Assembly (NCBI RefSeq): GCF_011045095.1
Contig: NZ_JAALDL010000001.1
Coordinates: 1 to 64,000 of the forward strand
From: Grimontia sedimenti
GTDB lineage: Bacteria; Pseudomonadota; Gammaproteobacteria; Enterobacterales; Vibrionaceae
Length of the DNA stretch: 64,000 bases
Reading direction: 5' to 3'
Position 1 is the first letter of the stretch; every line of letters starts with the position of its first letter. The notes beneath the pieces were generated by a model. The model had not been told where the DNA came from, made no database searches, and saw nothing but the letters and a program-made list of their open reading frames with translations. The position numbers and the translations under genes are program-made. Below are positions 7,926 through 15,613 of this stretch, in pieces.

Positions 7926-9212
7926 ATGTTGATCTTCTTTCTACCTCTGTTTTTAGTTTTCCTTCTCGTCGGCATGCCAGTGTTTTTCGCGCTGCTCGCC
8001 GCTCCGGGGTTCATGCTATATGCCGAAGGCATGGACAGGGATATTCCCCTGCTATTTCGTAATATCTACAACGGTATTGATTCTTTCCCGCTGATGGCTA
8101 TTCCATTCTTCATGCTCGCGGGTGAGGTGATGAACCGGAGTGGGATCACCCTGAGTCTGGTGAATTTCTCTCAATCACTTATTGGCCATGTACGCGGTGG
8201 TCTGGCCCATGTGAACGTAATGTCGAGCATGCTGTTTGCAGGGCTTTCCGGTTCTGCTGTCGCCGATACCTCTGCAATCGGTTCGATGATGATCCCTGCG
8301 ATGGAGAAAAACGGGTACTCGCGTAAGTTCGCGGCTGCCATTACAGCGGCTTCTTCGGTGATTGGCCCAATCATTCCACCTTCCGGCATCATGATTATTT
8401 ACGCCTACACCATGGAAATTTCCGTAGCAGCACTGTTTGCGGCGGGAGTGGTTCCCGGTGTGATGATTGGTGGTGGCTTGATGCTGTTGATCGCGTTGCT
8501 GGCGAAAAGCCAAAACCTGCCAATTGCCAGTGAAAAAGCGACATGGCGTGAACGCGGAACAGCCACCAGAAAGGCATTCTGGCCGCTGTTAACTCCCGTG
8601 ATCATTCTGGGCGGCATATTGGGTGGCATCTTTACACCGACGGAAGCTTCTGCCGTTGCGGTGCTTTATACCTTGGTCGTCGGCATGTTTGTGCTTCGTA
8701 CTGTGAAGCTGAAAGACATCCCGGACATTTTTACCGCAAGTGCCAAGTCGTCAGCCGTAATTCTATTGTTGGTTGGCGCAGCACTGGCGTTCAAAACCGT
8801 GGTCTCGCTTTCCCATGCAGCTGAGTCTATGGCGCATTGGACGCTGAGCATCAGTGAGAATCCGCTGATCTTACTGTTCCTTATCAACATCCTGCTTTTT
8901 ATTGTTGGCATGTTCCTCGATGCAGGGCCGGCCATCATTATTCTGGGGCCAATTCTGGCGCCGGTTTTTGTCAGTCTGGGCATAGACCCAGTGCATTTCG
9001 CCATCATCATGAGCGTGAATCTCACGGTGGGCTTGGCGACGCCTCCAATGGGACTGGTGCTGTTTGTGGCATCAAGCGTATCCGGCGAGAAAGTCGAAAC
9101 GCTGTCCCGCGCGATTCTGCCGTTTCTGGCAGTGGAAGTGGTAGTGATCTTCCTGATTACGTTTTTCCCGTCTCTTTCCATGACCATTCCGCAATGGTTG
9201 GGTCTGGCATGA
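7926..9212 (+). CDS. TRAP transporter large permease (DctM family)
   Basis: 428 residues, the usual DctM length, with about twelve hydrophobic segments. Family motifs are clear: ALLAAPGFML near the start, LFAGLSGSAVADTSAIGSMM, IGPIIPPSGIMI and the near-repeat LTVGLATPPMGLVLFV in the second half. It forms the elevator-type transport path with DctQ. An AAGGATG site precedes the ATG. It lies 38 bases after dctQ in the same direction. Confidence 0.96.
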   Translation: MLIFFLPLFLVFLLVGMPVFFALLAAPGFMLYAEGMDRDIPLLFRNIYNGIDSFPLMAIPFFMLAGEVMNRSGITLSLVNFSQSLIGHVRGGLAHVNVMSSMLFAGLSGSAVADTSAIGSMMIPAMEKNGYSRKFAAAITAASSVIGPIIPPSGIMIIYAYTMEISVAALFAAGVVPGVMIGGGLMLLIALLAKSQNLPIASEKATWRERGTATRKAFWPLLTPVIILGGILGGIFTPTEASAVAVLYTLVVGMFVLRTVKLKDIPDIFTASAKSSAVILLLVGAALAFKTVVSLSHAAESMAHWTLSISENPLILLFLINILLFIVGMFLDAGPAIIILGPILAPVFVSLGIDPVHFAIIMSVNLTVGLATPPMGLVLFVASSVSGEKVETLSRAILPFLAVEVVVIFLITFFPSLSMTIPQWLGLA

Positions 9213-9316
9213 GCCGGTTTGGTTTTTTTACTCTTAACAAGCAACCGAGAACGTAAGTTCTCACCTTATGTGGAACAGCCTTCGGGCTGGCAATCACGGA
9301 AGTGAAAAGGTGAAGT

Positions 9317-10408
9317 ATGAAAATAACGGTAAATAAAATGCGTACAGCATTGAAGGGAAGTGCACTGGCGTTGTTGGCTGGATTAATGACCACCACAGCA
9401 TTGTCGGTGCCTGCCATGGCGGCGGACTTCAACCTTCGCGCAGTGGCTAACTCCAACGAAAATGACGAAGACTATGATGGTCTGATCGTCTTTAAAGACT
9501 TCGTCGAATCTCACTCGAACGGCAAAATCAAAGTCGATCTCTACATCGGTACCCAGCTTTGTGGAAACGGTACCGAGTGTATTCAGGCGGTAGAAGACGG
9601 TTCAGTCGATATCTACATTTCTACCTCTGGCGGTGCGGCGAATATGTTCCCATACATTCAGGTTCTTGACCTTCCGTATGTGCTGCCTGATGACCGAACC
9701 GCAGAAGCCGTTCTACAGGGTGATTTTGTGCGTGAACTGCGTAAATCCATTCTTGCGGACACAGACGACAAACTGCGCCTGATGGCGATCGGTAATACTG
9801 GCGGCTGGCGTAACTTTGCTAACACCAAGCGTACAGTAAAACAGCCAAGTGATTTGGAAGGCCTGAAAATCCGCACCGTGGTTGCTGACTTGCCACAGGA
9901 ACTGGTGAAAGCACTGGGTGCAAGCCCAACGCCAATCCCATGGCCTGAGCTTTATACTTCATTCCAGACGGGGGTGGTTGAAGGTTCGAAAAACGGCATT
10001 ACCGACATCATGGGCATGAAGTTCCCAGAAGCAGGTTTGAAATACGTCACCTTGGACGGCCATGCCTACATGTCAGCGCTTTGGTATATGAACAACGAAG
10101 CCTTCCTGGATATGCCACCAGAGCTACGTAAAGTGATTGTCGATGGCTTCCGCGCACTGCAACAGGCAACGTTCGCTTCTCCGAAGCGTAAATCGATTGC
10201 TGCTTACGATGCCTTCAAGAAAGCTGGCGGTAAGCTTTACGTGCCAACTCCGGAAGAAAAAGCCAAGTTCCAGGAATCTGCAGCGCCGGTTTATATCTGG
10301 TTCCAGGAGAACGTGAAAGACGGCAAGAAGTGGTTTGATTTGCTCAAATCAGAATCCGAAAAAGCGCAACAACAGATTGCCGCAGCGGATAAAGCAGACC
10401 TCTCTTAA
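9317..10408 (+). CDS. TRAP transporter periplasmic substrate-binding protein (DctP family)
   Basis: 363 residues with a Sec signal peptide ending at AMA-AD (about residue 34) and the DctP fold. The conserved Arg of the ligand salt bridge is in GLKIRTVV, followed by the LGASPTPIPWPELYTSFQTGVVEGS motif. DctP proteins bind organic acids; here the acidic ligand could be a sulfonate such as sulfoquinovose or its glycerol glycoside, judging from the co-transcribed monooxygenase. A 104-base gap with a small hairpin (GAGAAC/GTTCTC, about 9248-9261) precedes it, which may help raise binding-protein expression over the permeases. SD: AAGGTGAAG. Confidence 0.94.
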   Translation: MKITVNKMRTALKGSALALLAGLMTTTALSVPAMAADFNLRAVANSNENDEDYDGLIVFKDFVESHSNGKIKVDLYIGTQLCGNGTECIQAVEDGSVDIYISTSGGAANMFPYIQVLDLPYVLPDDRTAEAVLQGDFVRELRKSILADTDDKLRLMAIGNTGGWRNFANTKRTVKQPSDLEGLKIRTVVADLPQELVKALGASPTPIPWPELYTSFQTGVVEGSKNGITDIMGMKFPEAGLKYVTLDGHAYMSALWYMNNEAFLDMPPELRKVIVDGFRALQQATFASPKRKSIAAYDAFKKAGGKLYVPTPEEKAKFQESAAPVYIWFQENVKDGKKWFDLLKSESEKAQQQIAAADKADLS

Positions 10409-10424
10409 CGGTTTGTAAGGGAAT

Positions 10425-10456
10425 AAAAAAATCAGCCTCTCGGGGCTGATTTTTCT
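10425..10456. terminator. Bidirectional terminator closing the TRAP operon
   Basis: AAAAAATCAGCC, six-base loop, GGCTGATTTTT. The A-rich and T-rich flanks make it work for both the plus-strand operon and the convergent minus-strand gene at 10471. Confidence 0.92.
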
Positions 10457-10470
10457 TTTGCTTGGTTTGT

Positions 10471-11046
10471 CTATTTAAACAAAGGATCAATCGCTGCCTG
10501 CCAGTCTTCTAAGCTGGAGTTATGGTCGACCGGAACCAAGCCTGCATTGTTAATAAACACAGTGGGAGTCGCCCATACTGATCGTGTTGCCGCATAGCGA
10601 ATCGGTGTTCTGCCTTGCACGTAAACATCGCTGCTGTCCATTCGCTCGATGAAGGCTTCACGGTCAACTTTGCCATGTTCCACGGCATAATCAGTAACCA
10701 AGTTTCTCAGATCTTCATGGGTCTTATGGAGAAACTGGCCGTTGTAGAACGTATCCTGCCGCTCATATAAGAAGGTAGCGAAGCGATAAAACTTCTCTGC
10801 ATCACCCTCTGCCAAAGCAAATAACCCCAAACTCATGTCCCACGCCTGGCGGTGATTACTTAGCGTAATGAGGTGAGTTTTCAGGCTCACAGACCGCCCT
10901 TTGTAATGCTCCATTACCGCCATCAGGTTCGGCCATATAGCACGTGAATGTGGGCATTGAATGTCGACGAAAACATCTATGGTGACAGATGCGGCTGGAT
11001 CACCAAGTAGAACACCACTTGGACGGTGGGGAATCGGTATGCTCAT
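10471..11046 (-). CDS. DsbA-family thioredoxin-fold protein with CPHS active site
   Basis: 191 residues with no signal peptide, so probably cytoplasmic. The strand VTIDVFVDIQ leads into C-P-H-S at residues 31-34, where DsbA and FrnE proteins carry C-P-x-C or a serine variant; this Cys is the only one in the protein. The rest has the helical insert and the cis-Pro-type strand (WATPTVFINN, about 162-171) of the family. With one Cys it cannot form the usual disulfide, so a glutathione-linked or isomerase-like role is possible. It is convergent with the TRAP operon and has no clear functional link to it. Confidence 0.82.
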   Translation of the reverse strand: MSIPIPHRPSGVLLGDPAASVTIDVFVDIQCPHSRAIWPNLMAVMEHYKGRSVSLKTHLITLSNHRQAWDMSLGLFALAEGDAEKFYRFATFLYERQDTFYNGQFLHKTHEDLRNLVTDYAVEHGKVDREAFIERMDSSDVYVQGRTPIRYAATRSVWATPTVFINNAGLVPVDHNSSLEDWQAAIDPLFK

Positions 11047-11380
11047 AACGTCCTTGTCCTTAGCTCGTTGTTATTGTGTTGAGCTAAGTGTAGCTAACGG
11101 ATTCAGGTCGTCTCTAGACCCTAATTGAGTCACTAATGCGATTTTGAATCAGTATGTTATGCCTAAGCAGCCTTTCGACTGCTAGCTTTAACCTGAGCCG
11201 CTTTGTAATCAATATCATGGTGCAATCTTTTCAGCGTTCGATGAGCCTGTAGTGATATGAAATCTCATAACATATTTTATTTGGTGGTCAGAAATCTGAT
11301 TTGAGATAACTGTCTAAATATACAGCATTTCAATGTGGTAAGGTTCGTGCAGATTTTGGTTTCAAAGCCCAAGGAAGACC
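11047..11380. other. Divergent intergenic region, no gene seen
   Basis: Lies between the DsbA-like gene (minus) and the DinB-like gene (plus). It must hold both promoters. I see no strong palindrome or riboswitch-like structure. Confidence 0.5.
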
Positions 11381-11803
11381 ATGAGAAACGTTGTATTAAA
11401 GAACCTGCGCGAACGTTTTCAATCATTGAATGAGATTGTTGATACCTTAAACCCAGAGCTGTTTACCACCCACTTGAATGTACCGAAGAATAAGTCTGTT
11501 GGTGAACATATGTGGTGTATTGTCGGTGCAAGGGAGAGCTATACAAAATCGTTGCTGAAAGGCGAGTGGGCAGGCTTTGAATGTTCACTGGCATCGACCG
11601 AAAATCGTGGCGATGTGATCGAGAAACTGAAATCTTCCGAAGTCGCGTTCGACGAAGTGGTAAATACCATTAGCAACTGGACGCCAGAGCGCGACGAGTT
11701 ATTGGTTTATTTGCTTGAACACGAAGCAACCCATGAAGCGCAATTGATTCGCCATATCTTCGCTCTCGAGCAAACGTTGCCTGAATCGGTGAAGTGGGCT
11801 TAA
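11381..11803 (+). CDS. DinB-like four-helix-bundle protein
   Basis: 140 residues, all helical in pattern. The histidines expected for the DinB metal site are present: one in SVGEHMWCIV (about residue 46) and two in the HEATHEAQLIRH stretch near the C-terminus. Members of this superfamily include thiol-dependent S-transferases such as bacillithiol or mycothiol enzymes, and many of unknown function. The reaction cannot be told from the sequence. It stands alone, between a DsbA-like gene and an unknown 842-residue gene. Confidence 0.75.
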   Translation: MRNVVLKNLRERFQSLNEIVDTLNPELFTTHLNVPKNKSVGEHMWCIVGARESYTKSLLKGEWAGFECSLASTENRGDVIEKLKSSEVAFDEVVNTISNWTPERDELLVYLLEHEATHEAQLIRHIFALEQTLPESVKWA

Positions 11804-11820
11804 TCAATCCGCGAATGCAA

Positions 11821-11852
11821 GAGAAAGGGAGAGCCCAAGCTCTCCCTTTCTC
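11821..11852. terminator. Bidirectional terminator
   Basis: Perfect 14-bp stem GAGAAAGGGAGAGC / GCTCTCCCTTTCTC with a 4-base loop, between two convergent genes. Confidence 0.85.
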
Positions 11853-11881
11853 TTATCTTTCTCCTATTATGGATGACTCAG

Positions 11882-14410
11882 CTAGACTGAATCGTCTTCT
11901 GTGGCAGTCTCCACTTTGATCTTGAAATAGTGTTTACGGTCAGTGGTATCTGGAAAACTGACGGCGTCGTCATCGGTATTCAGCAGCGGAATTTCCACGT
12001 AAAACTTCTTCGCGCCAGCTGCATTTTTCCACAAACGTATTCTGGCAGGCATGATTAACAGGGACGTTGGCAGTTTCGGTGCTGGCGTTCCTGCTGTCTT
12101 CTTGATTTCGTCGACCAGATAGTTCGCCGAAACCGACAACAGGTTCATGTCGATACCATCAAAATCTTCGCTCAGAAAGGGTATGTCGGTAGATATAGTG
12201 AAGACTTTTCCGGGTTCGATAGACACACCCCTGAAGTTATGTACGTGCGTGCCGAAGTACAAGGTGTCCAACTTATGCTGGCCTGCAATACCAATTGAAT
12301 CAGCGGAAAGGGAAACATCTTTCCCTGCGCCAGGTAGCTTTTTGTCTTTGGCGGAAAACACTACCTTCCAGCCATGGGGAAGGTGGTTCTTCGGTGGTGA
12401 AATTTCATAGATCCAAGGTCTGAACAGCACGGTTCTGGTCGCGGAAAACAACCCCTGTAATTCCACTGCGCCGCCTTTCTCCGCTTGCAGATCACCAGCC
12501 GCCCGCTCATGTTCGTCATATGGGGTGATATGCAGGTGAGCGATAGAGGGTGGACGAACGTTGACTAAAGAACCCAAATCATCCGACCTTGGATGCGTGT
12601 AGTGATTGCCGCTCAGTCCACTATAGATATTGCTGTCTGGATTATTTGACCTTGGCGTTTCCCAAAACAAACGTGCTTTACAATAAGTCACCCGGCGTGA
12701 GTCAGTCGGCGTGCTGGTGATCACCAGTTCATTCTGCCTTGCGTCAGCAGTGAACACGATAAGGCTGGTCCAACGCAGAGGGTTGCGATCTGCACGGTCA
12801 CCATACTGGGTCGTGTTGAAGGGGTCGTAATTGTTGCTGTCGAAATGGTGTTCGGCGCTGCCGGTTTGCATCGAGTTGGAAGAAGCGCCCATATATAACG
12901 CTCCGCCTTTGTTACCGTAGCAGTCAAAGTTACCGAGATCGTTCGAAGAGGCAATGTAGGTCCATTTGCGGTGAACCTCCAGTTGACCATCCGGGGTTGG
13001 CCAGCGGTTTTCATCAGTCGGGTTTCTGCTGCCAAGCGTAGGGTCTGACATATAGATGCCCCAACCGTCATTGTTGACCGCGGCACAGCCGATGAAACTG
13101 TTGTGCATGTAGTCTTCATAACCGCCGGGGAAATACCATCCGTCGAGCCCGTTTTCACGCGCCATCAGGTTGACATGGGTGTTGTACGCGCCATCAATGC
13201 CAACAAACCCATTCCAAGGCATAGCATCAACGACGATGTTCATAAACTCGTTGTAAGAAGCGCGGGCAGTGGTGGAATAGTTGCCGGGTAGATACGGAGT
13301 CATCTGAGAAAGCAGGGTGTAGTGGGGTTCCAAGTTGTAGAATGAGACTTCAACGGTTTTGGTGTTGGAGGGCAGCCCACCCGGCACCACCACGGTGGTG
13401 GTTGTGTCCAGGCGTTTAATTGGCTTGTGATACACCCGCGTTTCGCCTTCTTCGCGCGGTTTGCTGGTGGTTTGTTTGTCGGAGGCTTTGATCCCAACGT
13501 ATTTGCCGTCGAGCTTTTTGCCGATGTTCGCAATGCGGGCGACCTCTTTGCCGTTCGCATCGTAAGCGCGCACCCATCTAACGAGGGGAACATCAATGGT
13601 GTCGTCCAGCAGTACTTCCTTTGAATCTGTATAGGTGCCGCGTGCAGGAACGATGATTTCGGTATCTCCTTCGCCGTTATTCAGCGTGAAATCGGTTATC
13701 TCTTCCCATACCAGAGGCAACCCAAATCGTTTTTGTGGCATGCGGTTAGGTTGACCCGCCCAATATTTTGGGGAGTTGGGTTGAGAGCTGGCAGCGACAC
13801 TCGGTTGAGGGGGTGTATGTCCGATCATAATGCCATTGCCGCCATCGCCAGGGTCTTTCAGACAGCCGCTTACGGCAAAGTCAAAGATACGGCTGGAGCC
13901 GCACTGGGTGTAGATCCCATCGTTATTTGATCCGCCAATAGGACACAGCGCCGTAGGGTGGGTAGTGACATCCCGTAATGCACCGGAGAGCGCTTTTCGC
14001 CTGACATAACTGCCTTGCCCGCGAAAGGTACCGGAGCCTGTGGGGATTAGCAGGTTACCGACGATGGGGAAGTAGCCTTTTCCCATCACCACATGGAAGT
14101 CATACCTTTCATCTGAGGGAGGGACGAGATTACCGTTGATATCTCTGAGCCTCATTGCTATTTCTAGCTTAACCTGATTGCGCTGCGCCATGGCGATGAC
14201 ACCTTCTCGGTCTCGTTGCCAGCGAGCTTTCGCTGCTTGAGGCGTCAGGCCAACAGATTCAAGTTCAATGGTCAGTTCACCGGTTTCCAGCAAGCTTATC
14301 AGCCAGTTGTAGAGAAAGCGGAGCAAGCGTGTGAAAACATCTGTCGTCATGCGGACAGGCGTTGCGAAGAAGCTCCATGTTCTGGGGAAGCGTTGACGTA
14401 AATTGCACAT
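11882..14410 (-). CDS. Hypothetical 842-residue protein with a beta-helix-like central part
   Basis: I do not recognise a family. The frame is open and protein-like throughout (842 residues). The start has no obvious signal peptide; residues 21-43 (MTTDVFTRLLRFLYNWLISL) form an amphipathic or membrane-leaning helix, and an alternative start is the ATG at 14350. Residues about 370-470 are rich in Asn, Gly and aromatic residues and contain short spaced N-x-x-V, DGWYF and GCAAVNNDGWGIYM units that look like right-handed beta-helix turns, as in polysaccharide lyases or tail spikes. The C-terminal 250 residues look like beta-sandwich material. It is monocistronic and ends at a strong terminator. 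An extracellular or particle-associated role is only a guess. Confidence 0.75.
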   Translation of the reverse strand: MCNLRQRFPRTWSFFATPVRMTTDVFTRLLRFLYNWLISLLETGELTIELESVGLTPQAAKARWQRDREGVIAMAQRNQVKLEIAMRLRDINGNLVPPSDERYDFHVVMGKGYFPIVGNLLIPTGSGTFRGQGSYVRRKALSGALRDVTTHPTALCPIGGSNNDGIYTQCGSSRIFDFAVSGCLKDPGDGGNGIMIGHTPPQPSVAASSQPNSPKYWAGQPNRMPQKRFGLPLVWEEITDFTLNNGEGDTEIIVPARGTYTDSKEVLLDDTIDVPLVRWVRAYDANGKEVARIANIGKKLDGKYVGIKASDKQTTSKPREEGETRVYHKPIKRLDTTTTVVVPGGLPSNTKTVEVSFYNLEPHYTLLSQMTPYLPGNYSTTARASYNEFMNIVVDAMPWNGFVGIDGAYNTHVNLMARENGLDGWYFPGGYEDYMHNSFIGCAAVNNDGWGIYMSDPTLGSRNPTDENRWPTPDGQLEVHRKWTYIASSNDLGNFDCYGNKGGALYMGASSNSMQTGSAEHHFDSNNYDPFNTTQYGDRADRNPLRWTSLIVFTADARQNELVITSTPTDSRRVTYCKARLFWETPRSNNPDSNIYSGLSGNHYTHPRSDDLGSLVNVRPPSIAHLHITPYDEHERAAGDLQAEKGGAVELQGLFSATRTVLFRPWIYEISPPKNHLPHGWKVVFSAKDKKLPGAGKDVSLSADSIGIAGQHKLDTLYFGTHVHNFRGVSIEPGKVFTISTDIPFLSEDFDGIDMNLLSVSANYLVDEIKKTAGTPAPKLPTSLLIMPARIRLWKNAAGAKKFYVEIPLLNTDDDAVSFPDTTDRKHYFKIKVETATEDDSV

Positions 14411-14610
14411 AGTTGGCAGCTCTTATTCATCCATTGTTGTGCAACTTTACGATATGCTTGGTCATTAAAATGTCCAATAATGGCGACATTTTTGGTATGT
14501 AAATACTTGCTATTACTATTGGCTAATAATGGCGGGTTGTCGCTGAATCTGTAAAAAAATGCCGGCAATTTACCGGCAAAAACATTCAAAAGAGAGACAC
14601 TAACGTAAAG

Positions 14611-14642
14611 CCAAACAACCTGAATCCTGCATCTTCGGGTAT
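14611..14642. repeat. Solo hairpin derivative of the 38053-type inverted-repeat element
   Basis: CCAAACAACCTGAA joined to TCCTGCATCTTC and GGGTAT: both ends of the element at 38053-38316 are present with its interior lost. Confidence 0.6.
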
Positions 14643-14698
14643 CGAGGTAATGGGAATATTTCCAAGATGCGTTCCCATCGCCCTTAAATGTATTACCT

Positions 14699-15313
14699 TT
14701 AGTCGCTTGGATTTCTTTGGTTGTAGATATGTGTGGCGATGGCATCCATTAATGGCGGGGAGAGACAATCATAGGGCTCTAACCCCAGCGTTTTGAGTTG
14801 ACTGCGAATCGCCTCCATTTGACTCGGCGGCGTACCAGATTCGATGATTGATGACACAAATGCCGCAAATTCCGGTGCTGACCACCCATCATTGCTCGAC
14901 AATTCTGTGTGAACAAAATCGAGGCCGTAGAATGGATGATTGGTATCTTCAATTCGTCCATACATGTGCACGCCGCAATCGCGGCAGGCGTGGCGTTGAA
15001 TCGCCGCACTTTCATCTATGATGGAGAGTTTATCGGCGTTCTGCTCAACAGAAACATGGTCTTTGGGTACCACAGCGACATGGGAGAAGGTCGCACCTTC
15101 TGGTTTCCAGCACTTAGAACAGCCGCAGACATGATTGTGAGCAGTTTGGGCAGAAATGCTGACCACGACAGGGTCGTTGTTGCAGTGACACGTTAAGGAG
15201 TCGCCAGAGAAGCCAGCGACCTCGTTTGTTCGCACGCCTTTATCGACGGCGGGATGAATCGAAATTGTCATAGGAAACACCCTAGCAATTGCATCCTTGA
15301 TTACCTTCCACAT
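14699..15313 (-). CDS. gfa: S-(hydroxymethyl)glutathione synthase (glutathione-dependent formaldehyde-activating enzyme)
   Basis: Zinc protein that speeds condensation of formaldehyde with glutathione, the first step of glutathione-dependent formaldehyde detoxification. Cysteine ligands are visible in [14 protein letters not shown] and [12 protein letters not shown], and the [14 protein letters not shown] and [12 protein letters not shown] segments are highly typical. Start choice: the ATG at 15313 has a perfect GGAGGT six bases upstream. The conserved domain only begins with [10 protein letters not shown] at the next ATG (15271, with AGGGTG), so the family's usual start would be 15271 and about 190 residues. 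No formaldehyde dehydrogenase gene is adjacent. Confidence 0.92.
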   Translation of the reverse strand: MWKVIKDAIARVFPMTISIHPAVDKGVRTNEVAGFSGDSLTCHCNNDPVVVSISAQTAHNHVCGCSKCWKPEGATFSHVAVVPKDHVSVEQNADKLSIIDESAAIQRHACRDCGVHMYGRIEDTNHPFYGLDFVHTELSSNDGWSAPEFAAFVSSIIESGTPPSQMEAIRSQLKTLGLEPYDCLSPPLMDAIATHIYNQRNPSD

Positions 15314-15424
15314 GGTTAAACCTCCATGCTCTATTGCTTTCCACATGGGTCAGCCCATGGAAAAACCTTGGGGACGTATGACCGCCAAACCTTGAGACCT
15401 AATGTCCTCATAGAAGTGGCTGTT

Positions 15425-15472
15425 TATACCCAAACAACCTGAAGACAAGCATCTTCAGGTTGTTTGGGTATA
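15425..15472. repeat. Perfect solo hairpin of the 38053-type element
   Basis: A 21-base arm containing ACCCAAACAACCTGAAGA is followed, after six bases, by its exact complement. It equals the two terminal inverted repeats of the 38053-38316 element placed back to back. Confidence 0.85.
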
Positions 15473-15562
15473 AGCCTAATGCGGCGGGATTGGGTTGAGT
15501 ACGGCTGGAATGGCAAAAGACTGTTGTGAAAGACGATGTGGGGTTTGTCTGTGAGTAAAAAG

Positions 15563-15590
15563 CAAAAAAAAGCGCCATCAAAGATGGCGC
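15563..15590 (-). terminator. Terminator of katG
   Basis: On the minus strand GCGCCATC, TTT loop, GATGGCGC, followed by eight T, 24 bases after the katG stop codon. Confidence 0.95.
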
Positions 15591-15613
15591 GAAAACGCTT
15601 GTGCGTTAATGGA

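Noticed and set aside
2710-10408. The cluster as a simple SsuEADCB-like alkanesulfonate system
   Set aside because: It has no ABC transporter, and an aldo/keto reductase plus Gfo/Idh/MocA and GntR genes fit a sugar sulfonate better. It remains the main alternative.
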